Assembly (NCBI RefSeq): GCF_024753145.1
Contig: NZ_JANUGU010000004.1
Location: 124,001 to 188,000 of the forward strand
Length of the DNA: 64,000 nucleotides
Direction: 5' to 3'
Source: Massilia terrae
GTDB lineage: Bacteria; Pseudomonadota; Gammaproteobacteria; Burkholderiales; Burkholderiaceae_D
This document shows, one piece after another, positions 16,779-25,372 of the stretch. The position numbers were made by a program, and so were the translations under genes. The notes under the pieces were generated by a model. It ran no database searches and was not told the DNA's origin. It saw only the letters and a list, made by a program, of their open reading frames with translations. Within the stretch, counting starts at the first letter, position 1, and each line of letters begins with the position of its first letter.

Positions 16779-17921
16779 TTACCGGCGTCCCGTGCGGGTC
16801 GCCACGTCGATCCAGACCGCGAGCGTGAGGATCAGGCCCTTCACGATCATCTGCCAGTAGGTGTCGACGTCGAGCATCGACATACCGTTGTCCAGGCTGG
16901 CCATGACCAGTGCGCCGACCAGCGCGCCATGCACCGTGCCGGCGCCCCCGCGCATCGAGGTGCCGCCGATGAAGCAGGCCGCGATCACATCCAGCTCGGC
17001 CGAGGTGCCCGCCGATGGCGAACCTGCCGCAAGGCGCGCGGTGTTGATCAGGCCAGCCAATGCGCACATCAGGCCCATGATCCCGAAGATCCAGAGCTTC
17101 ACGGCGCGCACGTTGATGCCCGACAGGCGCGTCGCTTCCATATTGCTGCCCACCGCGTAAATGCGGCGGCCGAACACGGTCTGGTTGGCGATGTAGCTGA
17201 ATACGCCGAGCAGCACCAGCAGCACCAGCACCGGATACGGGATGCCTTCGTAGCCATTAAGGGTGCTGACGAATGCGGCCAGCACGACGCCGGTGACAAG
17301 CACGCGCACGATGCCGCGCCATGCGGCCGGCACAGGCAGGTTGTGGCGCGCCAGCGCGGCGCGGCTGCGCAGCGCGAGCACCGCGGCCAGCGCGAACAGG
17401 CCAACGCCGAGCGCGATGCCGAGCGCCGGCGGCAGGTAGCCCTGGGCCAGCACCTGCATGTCGTCGGACACGGGCGAGATGGTCTCGCCGTGCGTCACGC
17501 CGAGCAGGATGCCGCGGTAGGCCAGCATGCCGCCCAGGCCGACGATGAAGGACGGGATGCCCGCGTAGGCGGTGAGGAAGCCGTTGAGGAAGCCGAAGGC
17601 CAGGCCCGCCAGCAGCACCAGCCCGATCCCGAGCGGCAGCGCCATATGATGGGTCACGTCGAGGATCGCGGCCACGCCGCCGAGCAGGCCAAGTAGCGAG
17701 CCGATCGACAGGTCGATCTCGCCGGCGACGATGACGAACACCATGCCGCAGGCGAGGATGCCGGTGATCGACATCTGGCGCATCAGGTTCGACAGGTTAC
17801 GCGCCGAAGTGAAGTCGCCGTCGGTCTTGAAGCTGAAGAAGGCCCAGATCGCGGCGGTGGCGAGCAGCAGCGCCAGGATTTTGTATTGTGTGAAGATCTG
17901 TTTGAGTTTGGTCGTGTTCAT
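16779..17921 (-). CDS. xylH: Xylose ABC transporter permease
   Basis: A 380-aa integral membrane protein of the ribose/xylose (BPD_transp_2) permease family with roughly ten hydrophobic segments. The opening IFTQYKILALLLATAAIWAFF and the signatures RNLSNLMRQMSITGILACGM and AGEIDLSIGSLLGL are XylH-like. The EAA-like loop region VAACFIGGTSMRGGAGTVHGAL is intact. It forms the membrane channel of the xylose importer with XylG and XylF. It begins 4 bp after xylG ends, so the two are tightly coupled. Confidence 0.93.
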   Translation of the reverse strand: MNTTKLKQIFTQYKILALLLATAAIWAFFSFKTDGDFTSARNLSNLMRQMSITGILACGMVFVIVAGEIDLSIGSLLGLLGGVAAILDVTHHMALPLGIGLVLLAGLAFGFLNGFLTAYAGIPSFIVGLGGMLAYRGILLGVTHGETISPVSDDMQVLAQGYLPPALGIALGVGLFALAAVLALRSRAALARHNLPVPAAWRGIVRVLVTGVVLAAFVSTLNGYEGIPYPVLVLLVLLGVFSYIANQTVFGRRIYAVGSNMEATRLSGINVRAVKLWIFGIMGLMCALAGLINTARLAAGSPSAGTSAELDVIAACFIGGTSMRGGAGTVHGALVGALVMASLDNGMSMLDVDTYWQMIVKGLILTLAVWIDVATRTGRR

Positions 17922-17925
17922 GGTT

Positions 17926-19464
17926 TCAGCTTCCCTGGCGGCCGGTTTGTCCGATCGCCGCGGCCAGCACCATCTCCTGGGTCAGGCCTTTGTTTTCGAA
18001 TTCACCTCGCAGCTGGCCTTCGCCCATCACCAGCACGCGGTCGGACACGCCCAGCACCTCGGCCAGTTCCGACGACACCATGATGATGGAGATGCCCTGC
18101 GCGGCCAGTTCGAGCATCAGCTTGTAGATCTCGAACTTGGCGCCGACGTCGACGCCGCGCGTGGGCTCGTCCAGGATCAGCACCTTCGGCCCGGTCAGCA
18201 GCATCTTGGCCAGCACCGCCTTCTGCTGGTTGCCGCCGGAGAGCGCCGTGATCGGCAACGCCGGGCTGGCGGTCTTCAACGCCAGCCGCTTGATCTGTTC
18301 GTTGATTGCGACCGACTCGGCGCCGTCGTCGACGCGCGTCAGCCTGGAGAAGCGCTCCAGCACCGACAGCGTGATGTTCTGGCCTACCGACAGGTCGCGC
18401 ACGATGCCGTGGTGCTTGCGGTCTTCCGGCACCATCGCAAAGCCTTCGCCGATGGCCTTCAGCGGCGTGGAGGTGTCGACCTTGCGGCCTTCGAGCCAGA
18501 CCTCGCCTTCGTGCTCGCCGGGATAGGCGCCGAACAGCGCGGACACCAGCTCGGTGCGCCCGGCTCCCACCAGGCCGGCGATGCCGAGGATCTCGCCGCG
18601 GCGCAGCTTGAACGACACGTCGTCCACGCGCTTGCGCTGCGGCTGGTCGACGTCGTAGCAGCTGATGTGGCGCGCTTCCATGATCACGTCGCCGACTTCA
18701 TGCGGCAGCGACGGGTACATCTGGTTCATCTCGCGCCCGACCATCTGCGCGATGATGCGCTCGACGTTCATGTCGTGCATCGGCGTGGTGGCGATATGCT
18801 TGCCGTCGCGGATCACGGTGATGGTGTCGCACACCGCGGCCACCTCTTCCAGCTTGTGCGAGATGTAGACGCAGGCCACGCCCTTGGCCTTGAGGTCGCG
18901 GACGATCGCCAGCAGCACCTCGATCTCGGCGGCGGTCAGCGATGCCGACGGTTCGTCGAGGATCAGCAGGCGCGCCTTCTTGTTGAGGGCCTTGCCGATC
19001 TCGATCAGCTGCTGGTGGCCGCCGCCGTAGTTCTTCACCGGCAGCACCACGTTCACGTCCGGCAGCTTCAGCTCGCGCAGGATCTCTTCCGCGCGGCGGT
19101 TCATGGCCGGATAGTCCAGGCGCCCGCCCGGCAGCGTGATCTCGTTCCCGAGGAAGATGTTCTCCGCCACCGACAGCTCGGGCACGAGCATCAGTTCCTG
19201 GTGGATGATGATGATGCCGGCTTCCTCCGTCTCGCGCACCGAGCGCGCGCGCAGCGGCTGGCCGTCCAGCAGGATTTCGCCATCCCAGCTGCCGTGCGGG
19301 TAGACCGCCGACAGGACCTTCATCAGGGTGGACTTGCCGGCGCCGTTCTCGCCGCACAGGCCGATACACTCGCCGGGACGGATCGCGAGATCGATCCCGT
19401 CGAGCGCCGCGACACCGCCAAAGTGCTTGGCGATGCCTTTCATTTCAAGCAGATAGCCGGACAT
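17926..19464 (-). CDS. xylG: Xylose ABC transporter ATP-binding protein
   Basis: A 512-aa tandem ATPase. Half one has Walker [10 protein letters not shown] (about 37), a Q-loop [21 protein letters not shown], and the Walker [12 protein letters not shown]. Half two covers about 265-500, with a degenerate first loop ([20 protein letters not shown]), signature [15 protein letters not shown] and Walker [17 protein letters not shown] strong second half with a degenerate Walker A is normal for monosaccharide importers of this class. It energises xylose uptake with XylH and XylF. It starts 63 bp after xylF ends. Confidence 0.94.
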   Translation of the reverse strand: MSGYLLEMKGIAKHFGGVAALDGIDLAIRPGECIGLCGENGAGKSTLMKVLSAVYPHGSWDGEILLDGQPLRARSVRETEEAGIIIIHQELMLVPELSVAENIFLGNEITLPGGRLDYPAMNRRAEEILRELKLPDVNVVLPVKNYGGGHQQLIEIGKALNKKARLLILDEPSASLTAAEIEVLLAIVRDLKAKGVACVYISHKLEEVAAVCDTITVIRDGKHIATTPMHDMNVERIIAQMVGREMNQMYPSLPHEVGDVIMEARHISCYDVDQPQRKRVDDVSFKLRRGEILGIAGLVGAGRTELVSALFGAYPGEHEGEVWLEGRKVDTSTPLKAIGEGFAMVPEDRKHHGIVRDLSVGQNITLSVLERFSRLTRVDDGAESVAINEQIKRLALKTASPALPITALSGGNQQKAVLAKMLLTGPKVLILDEPTRGVDVGAKFEIYKLMLELAAQGISIIMVSSELAEVLGVSDRVLVMGEGQLRGEFENKGLTQEMVLAAAIGQTGRQGS

Positions 19465-19527
19465 TCAAGGACTCGTTGGATGCATGAGGGGGACGCGCCC
19501 ACACCCGCGGTGTGGGCGTCCCGGCGC

Positions 19528-20526
19528 TTACTTGCCAGCCAGCTGGGCCTGGGTGTAGAAGCCGTCCTTGACCAGCACGTCGACGTTCGACTTGGTCAGC
19601 ATGATCGGCTTGAGCAGCAGGCTGTCGACCTTCTTGGCGCCGTTGTCCATCTGCGCGTTGTAGGCCGGCTTCTGGCCGCGCACCAGCTGCACCGCGAGCT
19701 GCGCGGCGGTCGATGCGATCTGCTTGAGCGGCTTGTAGACGGTCATGGTCTGGGTGCCCGCGATCACGCGGCGCACGCCGGCGAGGTCGGCATCCTGGCC
19801 CGACACGGCGACCTTGCCGGCCAGCTTCTGCGCAGCCAGCGCCTGGATCGCGCCGCCGGCGGTGGCGTCGTTGGACGCGACCACGGCGTCGAGCTTGTTG
19901 TTGTTCGCGGTCAGCGCGTTCTCGACGATCGCCATCGCTTCCGACGGACTCCAGTCCTTCACCCACTGCTGGCCGGCGATCTTGATCGCGCCCTTGTCCA
20001 CCAGCGGCTTGAGCACTTCCATCTGGCCTTCGCGCAGGATCTTGGCGTTGTTGTCGGTCGGCGCGCCGCCCAGCAGGTAGTAGGTGCCCTTCGGCTTGAC
20101 GTTCACCAGGCCCTGCGCCTGCATCTTGCCGACTTCCTTGTTGTCGAAGGAGATGTAGGCGTCGATGTCGGAGTTGAGGATCAGGCGGTCATAGGCGACG
20201 ACCTTGATCTTGGCCTTCTTCGCTTCGCGGATCGCGTTGGACAGCACGGTCGCGTTATAGGGCACGATGACCAGCACGTCGACGCCGCGCGAGATCAGGT
20301 TTTCGATCTGCGCGATCTGGCGCTGCTCGCTGGCGTCGGCAGATTGCACGTAGACTTTGGCGCCCAGTTGCTCGGCCGACTGCACGAAGTAGTCGCGGTC
20401 ACGGGTCCAGCGCTCCAGGCGCAGGTCGTCGATCGAGAAGCCGATCTTCGGATGCTGCGGATCCGCTTGCGCCACGCCTGCCATCATGAGCATCGCCAGG
20501 CCCACGGCCTTGATCATCTTGTTCAT
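19528..20526 (-). CDS. xylF: Periplasmic D-xylose-binding protein
   Basis: A 332-aa periplasmic binding protein with a signal peptide (AMLMMAGVAQA-DP). Residues 26-70 read IGFSIDDLRLERWTRDRDYF, then EQLGAKVYVQSA, very close to E. coli XylF (IDDLRLERW). Other shared motifs are NLISRGVDVLVIVPYN, VVAYDRLI, and YISFDNKEVG. It captures D-xylose for XylGH. A good ribosome site (AAGGAGACG) precedes the ATG. It lies 90 bp downstream of xylD on the same strand; this gap could hold an internal promoter (TTGGAC then TGCTAA) but the match is weak. Confidence 0.95.
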   Translation of the reverse strand: MNKMIKAVGLAMLMMAGVAQADPQHPKIGFSIDDLRLERWTRDRDYFVQSAEQLGAKVYVQSADASEQRQIAQIENLISRGVDVLVIVPYNATVLSNAIREAKKAKIKVVAYDRLILNSDIDAYISFDNKEVGKMQAQGLVNVKPKGTYYLLGGAPTDNNAKILREGQMEVLKPLVDKGAIKIAGQQWVKDWSPSEAMAIVENALTANNNKLDAVVASNDATAGGAIQALAAQKLAGKVAVSGQDADLAGVRRVIAGTQTMTVYKPLKQIASTAAQLAVQLVRGQKPAYNAQMDNGAKKVDSLLLKPIMLTKSNVDVLVKDGFYTQAQLAGK

Positions 20527-20616
20527 TTCACGTCTCCTTGATAATTTTTTTCACCGCACGCCAGCTTAGCAGCAAGGCGTTCCATCCTGTCCAAAAAATC
20601 CTTCTGGCGCTGCAGA

Positions 20617-22395
20617 TCAGTGGTTATGCCGCGGCATATCGTGTCCCACGTCGTGGTACTTGAGAGCCGGTTCCATGCAGGCGCCGGTGTGCAGCTGGCC
20701 GACGGTCGCGCGGTAGATTTCCTGCCACGGCGTCTGGTTCGGCGGGATCGGCGGCGGCGCGTCTTTACGGCGCGCTTCCAGCTGTTCGTCGGACAGCAGC
20801 ACGTCGCAGCGGCCGGTGTTCAGGTCGACCCGCACCACGTCGCCGGTGCGCAGCAGCGCCAGGTTGCCGCCGGCCGCGCTTTCCGGGGACGCGTTCAGGA
20901 TCGACGGGCTGTCTGAAGTGCCGGACTGGCGGCCGTCGCCCAGCGTCGGCAGCGCCGTGATGCCGCGCTTGATCAACGCGTCGGGCGGCTGCATGTTCAC
21001 CACTTCGGCCGAACCGGGCCAGCCGACCGCTCCGGCGCCTCGGATCACCAGCATGGTGTTCTCGTCGATGTCCAGCGCCGGGTCGTTGATGCGGTGGTGG
21101 TAATCGTCGGAGCCGTCGAATACGACGACGCGGCACTCGAAGCGATTCTTGGAGCCCGGCGTCGACAGGTAGCGCGCGCGGAAGGCGTCCGAGATCACGC
21201 TGGTCTTCATGATCGCGAAGTCGAACAGGTTGCCCTTCAGGACCATGAAGCCGGCGGTTTGCTTGAGCGGTTCAGCGAAGGGCCTGATCATCTCGCGGTC
21301 CGCGCTTTCGTGCCCGACGAGGTTTTCGGCCATGCTGCGGCCAGTCACCGTCGGGCGCCTCGAGCGCAGCAGGCCCTGCTGCTCCAGCTCCCACATCACG
21401 GCCGGCACGCCGCCGGCGCGATGGAAGCGCTCACCAAGATATTTACCGGCCGGCTGCATGTTCAGCAGCAGCGGCACGTCGTAACCTACCTGCATCCAGT
21501 CTTCCGGCGTGATCTCGACGCCGGCGTGGCGCGCCATCGCAACGATGTGCGGCTGGGCGTTGCTGGACCCGCCGATCGCGGCGTTGACCACGATCGCGTC
21601 GAGGAAGGCGTCACGTGTCAGGATGGTGGACGGGCGCACGTCCTGCTGCGCCAGTTCGACGATGCGGCGGCCGGTCTCGTAAGCCATCTGGCCGCGCTCG
21701 CGGTACGGCGCGGGAATCGCGGAGCAGCCGGTCAGCGACATGCCGAGCGCTTCGGCGATGGCGTTCATGGTCGACGCGGTGCCCATGGTGTTGCAGTGGC
21801 CGGCCGACGGCGCCGATGCGGTCGCGATCTGGATGAATTTCTCTTCATCGATCTCGCCCGCGGCCAGACGGCGGCGGCCTTTCCAGATCGCGGCGCCGGA
21901 GCCAACCAGCTCACCCTCGAACCAGCCGTCCAGCATCGGGCCGCCCGACAGCACGATGGCCGGGATGTCGACCGTGGCCGCGGCCATCAGCTGCGACGGC
22001 GTGGTCTTGTCGCAGCCGGTGGTCAGCACCACGGCGTCGATCGGGTAGCCATGCAGGATCTCGACCAGGCCGAGGTAGGCCAGGTTGCGGTCCAGCGCGG
22101 CGGTGGGCCGGCGGCAGTTCTCGAAGATCGGGTGCAGCGGGAATTCCATCGGGATGCCGCCCGCATCGCGGATGCCGTCGCGCACGCGCTTGGCCAGGTC
22201 CAGGTGGATGCGGTTGCAAGGCGAGATGTCGCTGCCGCTTTGGGCGATGCCGATGATCGGCTTCCCGGAGCGCAGTTCTTCCGGCGTGATCCCGTAGTTC
22301 ATGAAGCGCTCGAGGTAGAGCGCGGTCATGTCGATGCGCTCCTCGTTGTCGAACCAGTCCTGCGAGCGGTAGCGCTTTTTGCTGGTGTTGCTCAT
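20617..22395 (-). CDS. xylD: D-xylonate dehydratase (IlvD/Edd family)
   Basis: A 592-aa Fe-S dehydratase, the length of Caulobacter XylD. It converts D-xylonate to 2-keto-3-deoxy-D-xylonate, the third Weimberg step. The three cluster-binding cysteines expected in the IlvD/Edd family are at about 60 (SDISPCNRIH), 128 (TTGCDKTTP) and 201 (SAGHCNTMG). The context with xylB, xylC and xylX argues for xylonate, though some relatives use L-arabinonate. It overlaps xylC by 4 bp (ATGA), indicating translational coupling. Confidence 0.9.
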   Translation of the reverse strand: MSNTSKKRYRSQDWFDNEERIDMTALYLERFMNYGITPEELRSGKPIIGIAQSGSDISPCNRIHLDLAKRVRDGIRDAGGIPMEFPLHPIFENCRRPTAALDRNLAYLGLVEILHGYPIDAVVLTTGCDKTTPSQLMAAATVDIPAIVLSGGPMLDGWFEGELVGSGAAIWKGRRRLAAGEIDEEKFIQIATASAPSAGHCNTMGTASTMNAIAEALGMSLTGCSAIPAPYRERGQMAYETGRRIVELAQQDVRPSTILTRDAFLDAIVVNAAIGGSSNAQPHIVAMARHAGVEITPEDWMQVGYDVPLLLNMQPAGKYLGERFHRAGGVPAVMWELEQQGLLRSRRPTVTGRSMAENLVGHESADREMIRPFAEPLKQTAGFMVLKGNLFDFAIMKTSVISDAFRARYLSTPGSKNRFECRVVVFDGSDDYHHRINDPALDIDENTMLVIRGAGAVGWPGSAEVVNMQPPDALIKRGITALPTLGDGRQSGTSDSPSILNASPESAAGGNLALLRTGDVVRVDLNTGRCDVLLSDEQLEARRKDAPPPIPPNQTPWQEIYRATVGQLHTGACMEPALKYHDVGHDMPRHNH

Positions 22396-23267
22396 GCTTG
22401 CTCCTCAAGGCGCAGCGCGTGCTGCGCCAGTCCCGGCACGTCGGCGCGGAAGGTGAACAGTGCGCCCGCGAGCGGCTGCTGCGCCAGCTCTTCTTCGGAC
22501 AGTCCCTTGCGCGCGGTGGTCACCCACACGGTGCGCAGGTCGCCGCCGCCGAAGGCCAGCTTGGTGATGTTCGAGCACGGGAAGCGCACGCTGCCGACCT
22601 TGCGGCCGTCCGGCGCGTAGCGGTCGATGCGCCAGCCGCGGAATACGGCGATCCACACGTGGCCTTCGGCGTCCACCGCCATGCCGTCCGGATGGCCGCC
22701 TTCGGTGATGTGCGCGAACAGGCGCTTGTTGGACAGGCTGCCGTCCGCGGCCAGGTCGAAGGCGTAGGTGCGCTTGTCGAGCGTATCGGTGTGGTACAGG
22801 GTGCGGCCGTCCGGGCTGGTGGCCGGGCCGTTGGTGATGATGTAACCGGAATCGGCCTGCTTCACATCACGGCCGTTGTAACTGTAGAGAGAGCCGGTCG
22901 GGCTTTTCTCGCCGTTGTCCATCGAGCCGAACCACAACCGGCCGGCGGCGTCGACGAAGGCGTCGTTGAAGCGGTTGCCCGGCAGGTCGGCTTCCACCGC
23001 GCGCAGCAGCGTGAACTGGCCGCTGGCTTCATCGAAGCGGTACAGGCCATCTTCCAGCGACACGACCCAGCCGCCGCCTTCCACCGGCACGACGGCGCTG
23101 ACCTGCGACGGCGCGGTCCAGGTGCGGCGCTCACTGCCATCGGCCGCGCAGCTGTGGATGTGGTTCTTCTTGATGTCGACGAACCACACGCGGCCGGTGG
23201 CGGCATGCCACAGCACGCCCTCGCCCAGCGTCGCTTCGACTTCCCACAGGCTGGTCGGCGTCATCAT
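22392..23267 (-). CDS. xylC: Xylonolactonase (SMP-30/gluconolactonase family)
   Basis: A 291-aa six-bladed propeller hydrolase that opens D-xylonolactone to D-xylonate. Family features are the metal-binding Glu in ATLGEGVLWH (about 13), the WFVDIKKNHIH strand, Asn in LPGNRFNDAFVD, YHTDTLDKRTYAFD and HPDGMAVDAEGHVW. Two adjacent ATG codons (23267 and 23264) are possible starts; the first overlaps the xylB stop as TGATG. An upstream TTG at 23282 would deepen the overlap and is less likely. Placed between xylB and xylD, it completes the oxidative steps of the pathway. Confidence 0.88.
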   Translation of the reverse strand: MMTPTSLWEVEATLGEGVLWHAATGRVWFVDIKKNHIHSCAADGSERRTWTAPSQVSAVVPVEGGGWVVSLEDGLYRFDEASGQFTLLRAVEADLPGNRFNDAFVDAAGRLWFGSMDNGEKSPTGSLYSYNGRDVKQADSGYIITNGPATSPDGRTLYHTDTLDKRTYAFDLAADGSLSNKRLFAHITEGGHPDGMAVDAEGHVWIAVFRGWRIDRYAPDGRKVGSVRFPCSNITKLAFGGGDLRTVWVTTARKGLSEEELAQQPLAGALFTFRADVPGLAQHALRLEEQA

Positions 23268-24052
23268 CAGTACCACCCGCAATCGACGAAGTATTCGCGG
23301 CCGGTGCAGTGGCGCGCGTTATCGGAGGCCAGGAACAGCGCCAGCGCGGCCACGTCCTGCATCTCGACGCGCTCGGGGATGCACTGGCCGGCCAGGATGC
23401 GCTGTTCCTCGTCCGGGTTATGCCACAGTGCCTGCTGGCGCGGGGTGCGCACCGCGCCCGGCACCACGGTGTTGACGCGGATGCCGTGCGGACCGAGGTC
23501 GCGCGCCAGTGCGCGGCTCATGCCCTCGATCGCGGCCTTGGCCGTCATGTACAGCGCCAGCTCGGTGTGCGGCACGTGCCAGGAGATCGAGCCGAAGTTG
23601 AGGATCGCGCCGCTGCGGCGATCGCGCATGCCGCTGGCCGCAGCCTGCGCGCAGAAGAACTGGTGGCGCAGGTTGACGTTCATGCGGTTTTCCCAATACG
23701 CCGGGGTCACCTCGAACACGTCGTGGCGGTCGTCGTTGGCGGCGTTGTTGAGCAGGACGTCGACGCCGCCGCACTCCTGCTCGATGGCGGCGAATGCCGT
23801 CGACACCGCGTCCATATTGGTGAGGTCGCAGTGGATGAAGCGCGGCGCATGGCGCGAACCCTTCAGCGCAGTCTCCAGCTCGCGCGAGGCTTCCTCGGCG
23901 ATGTCGAGGAAGTAGACACGCGCGCCCTGCCCCGCAAACGCGGACACCAATTCGCCGCCGATGCCGCTGCCGCCGCCGGTGACCACCACACGCTTGCCGG
24001 CGAGGTCGGGATAGGTCGCGTAGACCATGCTTTGTTTCACACTGTCAGACAT
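23267..24052 (-). CDS. xylB: D-xylose 1-dehydrogenase (short-chain dehydrogenase)
   Basis: A 261-aa SDR that oxidises D-xylose to D-xylonolactone, probably with NAD. The cofactor motif TGGGSGIG is at 25-32, NNA at 102-104, and the catalytic Ser155, Tyr168 and Lys172 are in FGSISW and YMTAK. The stretches CDLTNMDAV, NDDRHDVFEVTPAYW, NVNLRH and the C-terminal CTGREYFVDCGWY closely follow Caulobacter XylB, as far as I recall its sequence. It is coupled to xylC by a TGATG overlap and starts 21 bp after xylX. Confidence 0.9.
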   Translation of the reverse strand: MSDSVKQSMVYATYPDLAGKRVVVTGGGSGIGGELVSAFAGQGARVYFLDIAEEASRELETALKGSRHAPRFIHCDLTNMDAVSTAFAAIEQECGGVDVLLNNAANDDRHDVFEVTPAYWENRMNVNLRHQFFCAQAAASGMRDRRSGAILNFGSISWHVPHTELALYMTAKAAIEGMSRALARDLGPHGIRVNTVVPGAVRTPRQQALWHNPDEEQRILAGQCIPERVEMQDVAALALFLASDNARHCTGREYFVDCGWY

Positions 24053-24073
24053 GAATTCTTTCGTTGGATACTG

Positions 24074-25255
24074 TCACGCGCCCAGCAGGCCGCGGTGCGC
24101 GAGATTGCGGTACAGGGCGCGCACGCCGAAGGTCCACGGCGCGATCTCATCGCTGCGCTGGACCTGGTTGACCAGGGTGCCGAGCGATGGCGTCGAGATG
24201 CTGACGCGGTCGCCCGCATGATGGGTGAAGCCGCCGCCTGCGGCGTTGCGGTCTTTGATCGGCGAGAACATGGTGCCGAGGAAGAGCATGAAGCCATCCG
24301 GGTACTGGTGGTGCTTGCCGTGCGTTTGCGCCACGAGGTCGAGCGGGTCGCGGCTGATCTCGCGCATGAAGCTGGCGCCGGCCAGTTCGAAGCCGTCGTC
24401 CTCGCCTTCGATCAGCATGCTCACTTCGGCCTGGCGCAGCGTGTCGATGCTGAAGCCGCCGTCGAACAGGCGGATGAAGGGCCCGATCGCGCAGGAGCCG
24501 TTGTTGTCCTTGGCCTTGCCGAGCAGGAGCGCGCTGCGGCCTTCGATGTCGCGCAGGTTGACGTCGTTGCCGAGCGTGGCGCCGACCACCTTGCCCTGGC
24601 TGTTCACGGCCAACACGATCTCCGGCTCGGGATTGTTCCAGTGCGAGGACGGATGCAGGCCAACCGCCGCGCCGTGGCCCACCGCGGACATCGGCTGCGA
24701 CTTGGTGAACACTTCGGCGTCGGGGCCGATGCCCACTTCCATGTACTGCGACCACAGGCCGCGCCCGACCAGCTCGGACTTGAGCTTCATCGCGGCGTCG
24801 GAACCGGGCTTCATCTCGGCGAGGTTGGTGCCGATCGACGCTTGCAGCTGCTGGCGCAGTTCGGTGGCGCGCGCCGGGTCGCCCTTGGCCTGCTCCTCGA
24901 TCACGCGTTCGAGCAGGCTGACGGCGAAGGTCACGCCGCAGGCCTTGATCGCTTGCAGGTCGCAGGGCGCGAGCAGCTCGATACCGCCGGCGCCGGCCTG
25001 GCCGCGCAGCGCGGCCTGCAGCAGCGCGGCGGCGTCGCCGAGATCTTCGCCGTCGGCGTCGCGCACGATCGCGAGCAGGTCGTCGCGCTCGAACAGGTCG
25101 GACACGGTGGGCGCATGGCGCGTGATGTCGAACAAGCGGCCGCCGCGCACGGCGACCACGGCGGGCCCGGCCTGCGGGCCGTCGCGCCAGATGCGGCCGA
25201 CCAGCAGCGCGCGTTCGACGTCGTGGGGAAGCATGTCAACCTGGGGTGCTGTCAT
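24074..25255 (-). CDS. xylX: 2-keto-3-deoxy-D-xylonate dehydratase (FAH family)
   Basis: A 393-aa protein of the fumarylacetoacetate hydrolase fold. It should dehydrate 2-keto-3-deoxy-D-xylonate to 2-oxoglutarate semialdehyde, the fourth Weimberg step. The C-terminal half carries the metal-site Glu pair in NPEPEIVLAVNSQGKVVGATLG, followed by NDVNLRDIEG and GKAKDNNGSCAIGPFI, all typical of the XylX/AraD1-like branch. The N-terminal 130 residues are the extra region of this branch. It is first in the operon, directly behind the best promoter in the region. A role on L-arabinonate is possible but less likely beside xylB and xylF. Confidence 0.87.
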   Translation of the reverse strand: MTAPQVDMLPHDVERALLVGRIWRDGPQAGPAVVAVRGGRLFDITRHAPTVSDLFERDDLLAIVRDADGEDLGDAAALLQAALRGQAGAGGIELLAPCDLQAIKACGVTFAVSLLERVIEEQAKGDPARATELRQQLQASIGTNLAEMKPGSDAAMKLKSELVGRGLWSQYMEVGIGPDAEVFTKSQPMSAVGHGAAVGLHPSSHWNNPEPEIVLAVNSQGKVVGATLGNDVNLRDIEGRSALLLGKAKDNNGSCAIGPFIRLFDGGFSIDTLRQAEVSMLIEGEDDGFELAGASFMREISRDPLDLVAQTHGKHHQYPDGFMLFLGTMFSPIKDRNAAGGGFTHHAGDRVSISTPSLGTLVNQVQRSDEIAPWTFGVRALYRNLAHRGLLGA

Positions 25256-25288
25256 TTTTCTCTCGCTTTTCCTGCACTGCCTTAAACA

Positions 25289-25310
25289 TGAATGTTACCG
25301 CAACCATTCA
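25289..25310. promoter_or_regulatory. Putative LacI-family operator upstream of xylX
   Basis: A 22-bp imperfect palindrome centred on CG: outer arms TGAATG and CATTCA are perfect, and the inner part reads TTACCGCAAC. Its core TGTTACCGCAACCA (25293-25306) resembles the xylose operator I remember from Caulobacter (about TGTTAGCGCTACCA). It directly follows the -10 box, where a repressor would block initiation. A half-site TGTTAGCG lies at 25371-25378. Confidence 0.6.
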
Positions 25311-25311
25311 A

Positions 25312-25341
25312 AGTCTAAGCGCGGCCCTCGTGGCTTGTCAA
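25312..25341 (-). promoter_or_regulatory. Sigma70-like promoter of the xyl operon
   Basis: On the minus strand, TTGACA (25341-25336), an 18-bp spacer, then TAGACT (25317-25312). The likely start site falls inside the adjacent palindrome, about 50 bp before the xylX ATG. Confidence 0.65.
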
Positions 25342-25372
25342 CGAAAGTTTTTGTTTTACGGATTAAAAAATG

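Noticed and set aside
17731..20541. A 936-aa plus-strand frame across xylH, xylG and xylF
   Set aside because: Spans three confirmed opposite-strand genes and has no recognisable domain; low-complexity His/Arg/Leu/Val-rich shadow.
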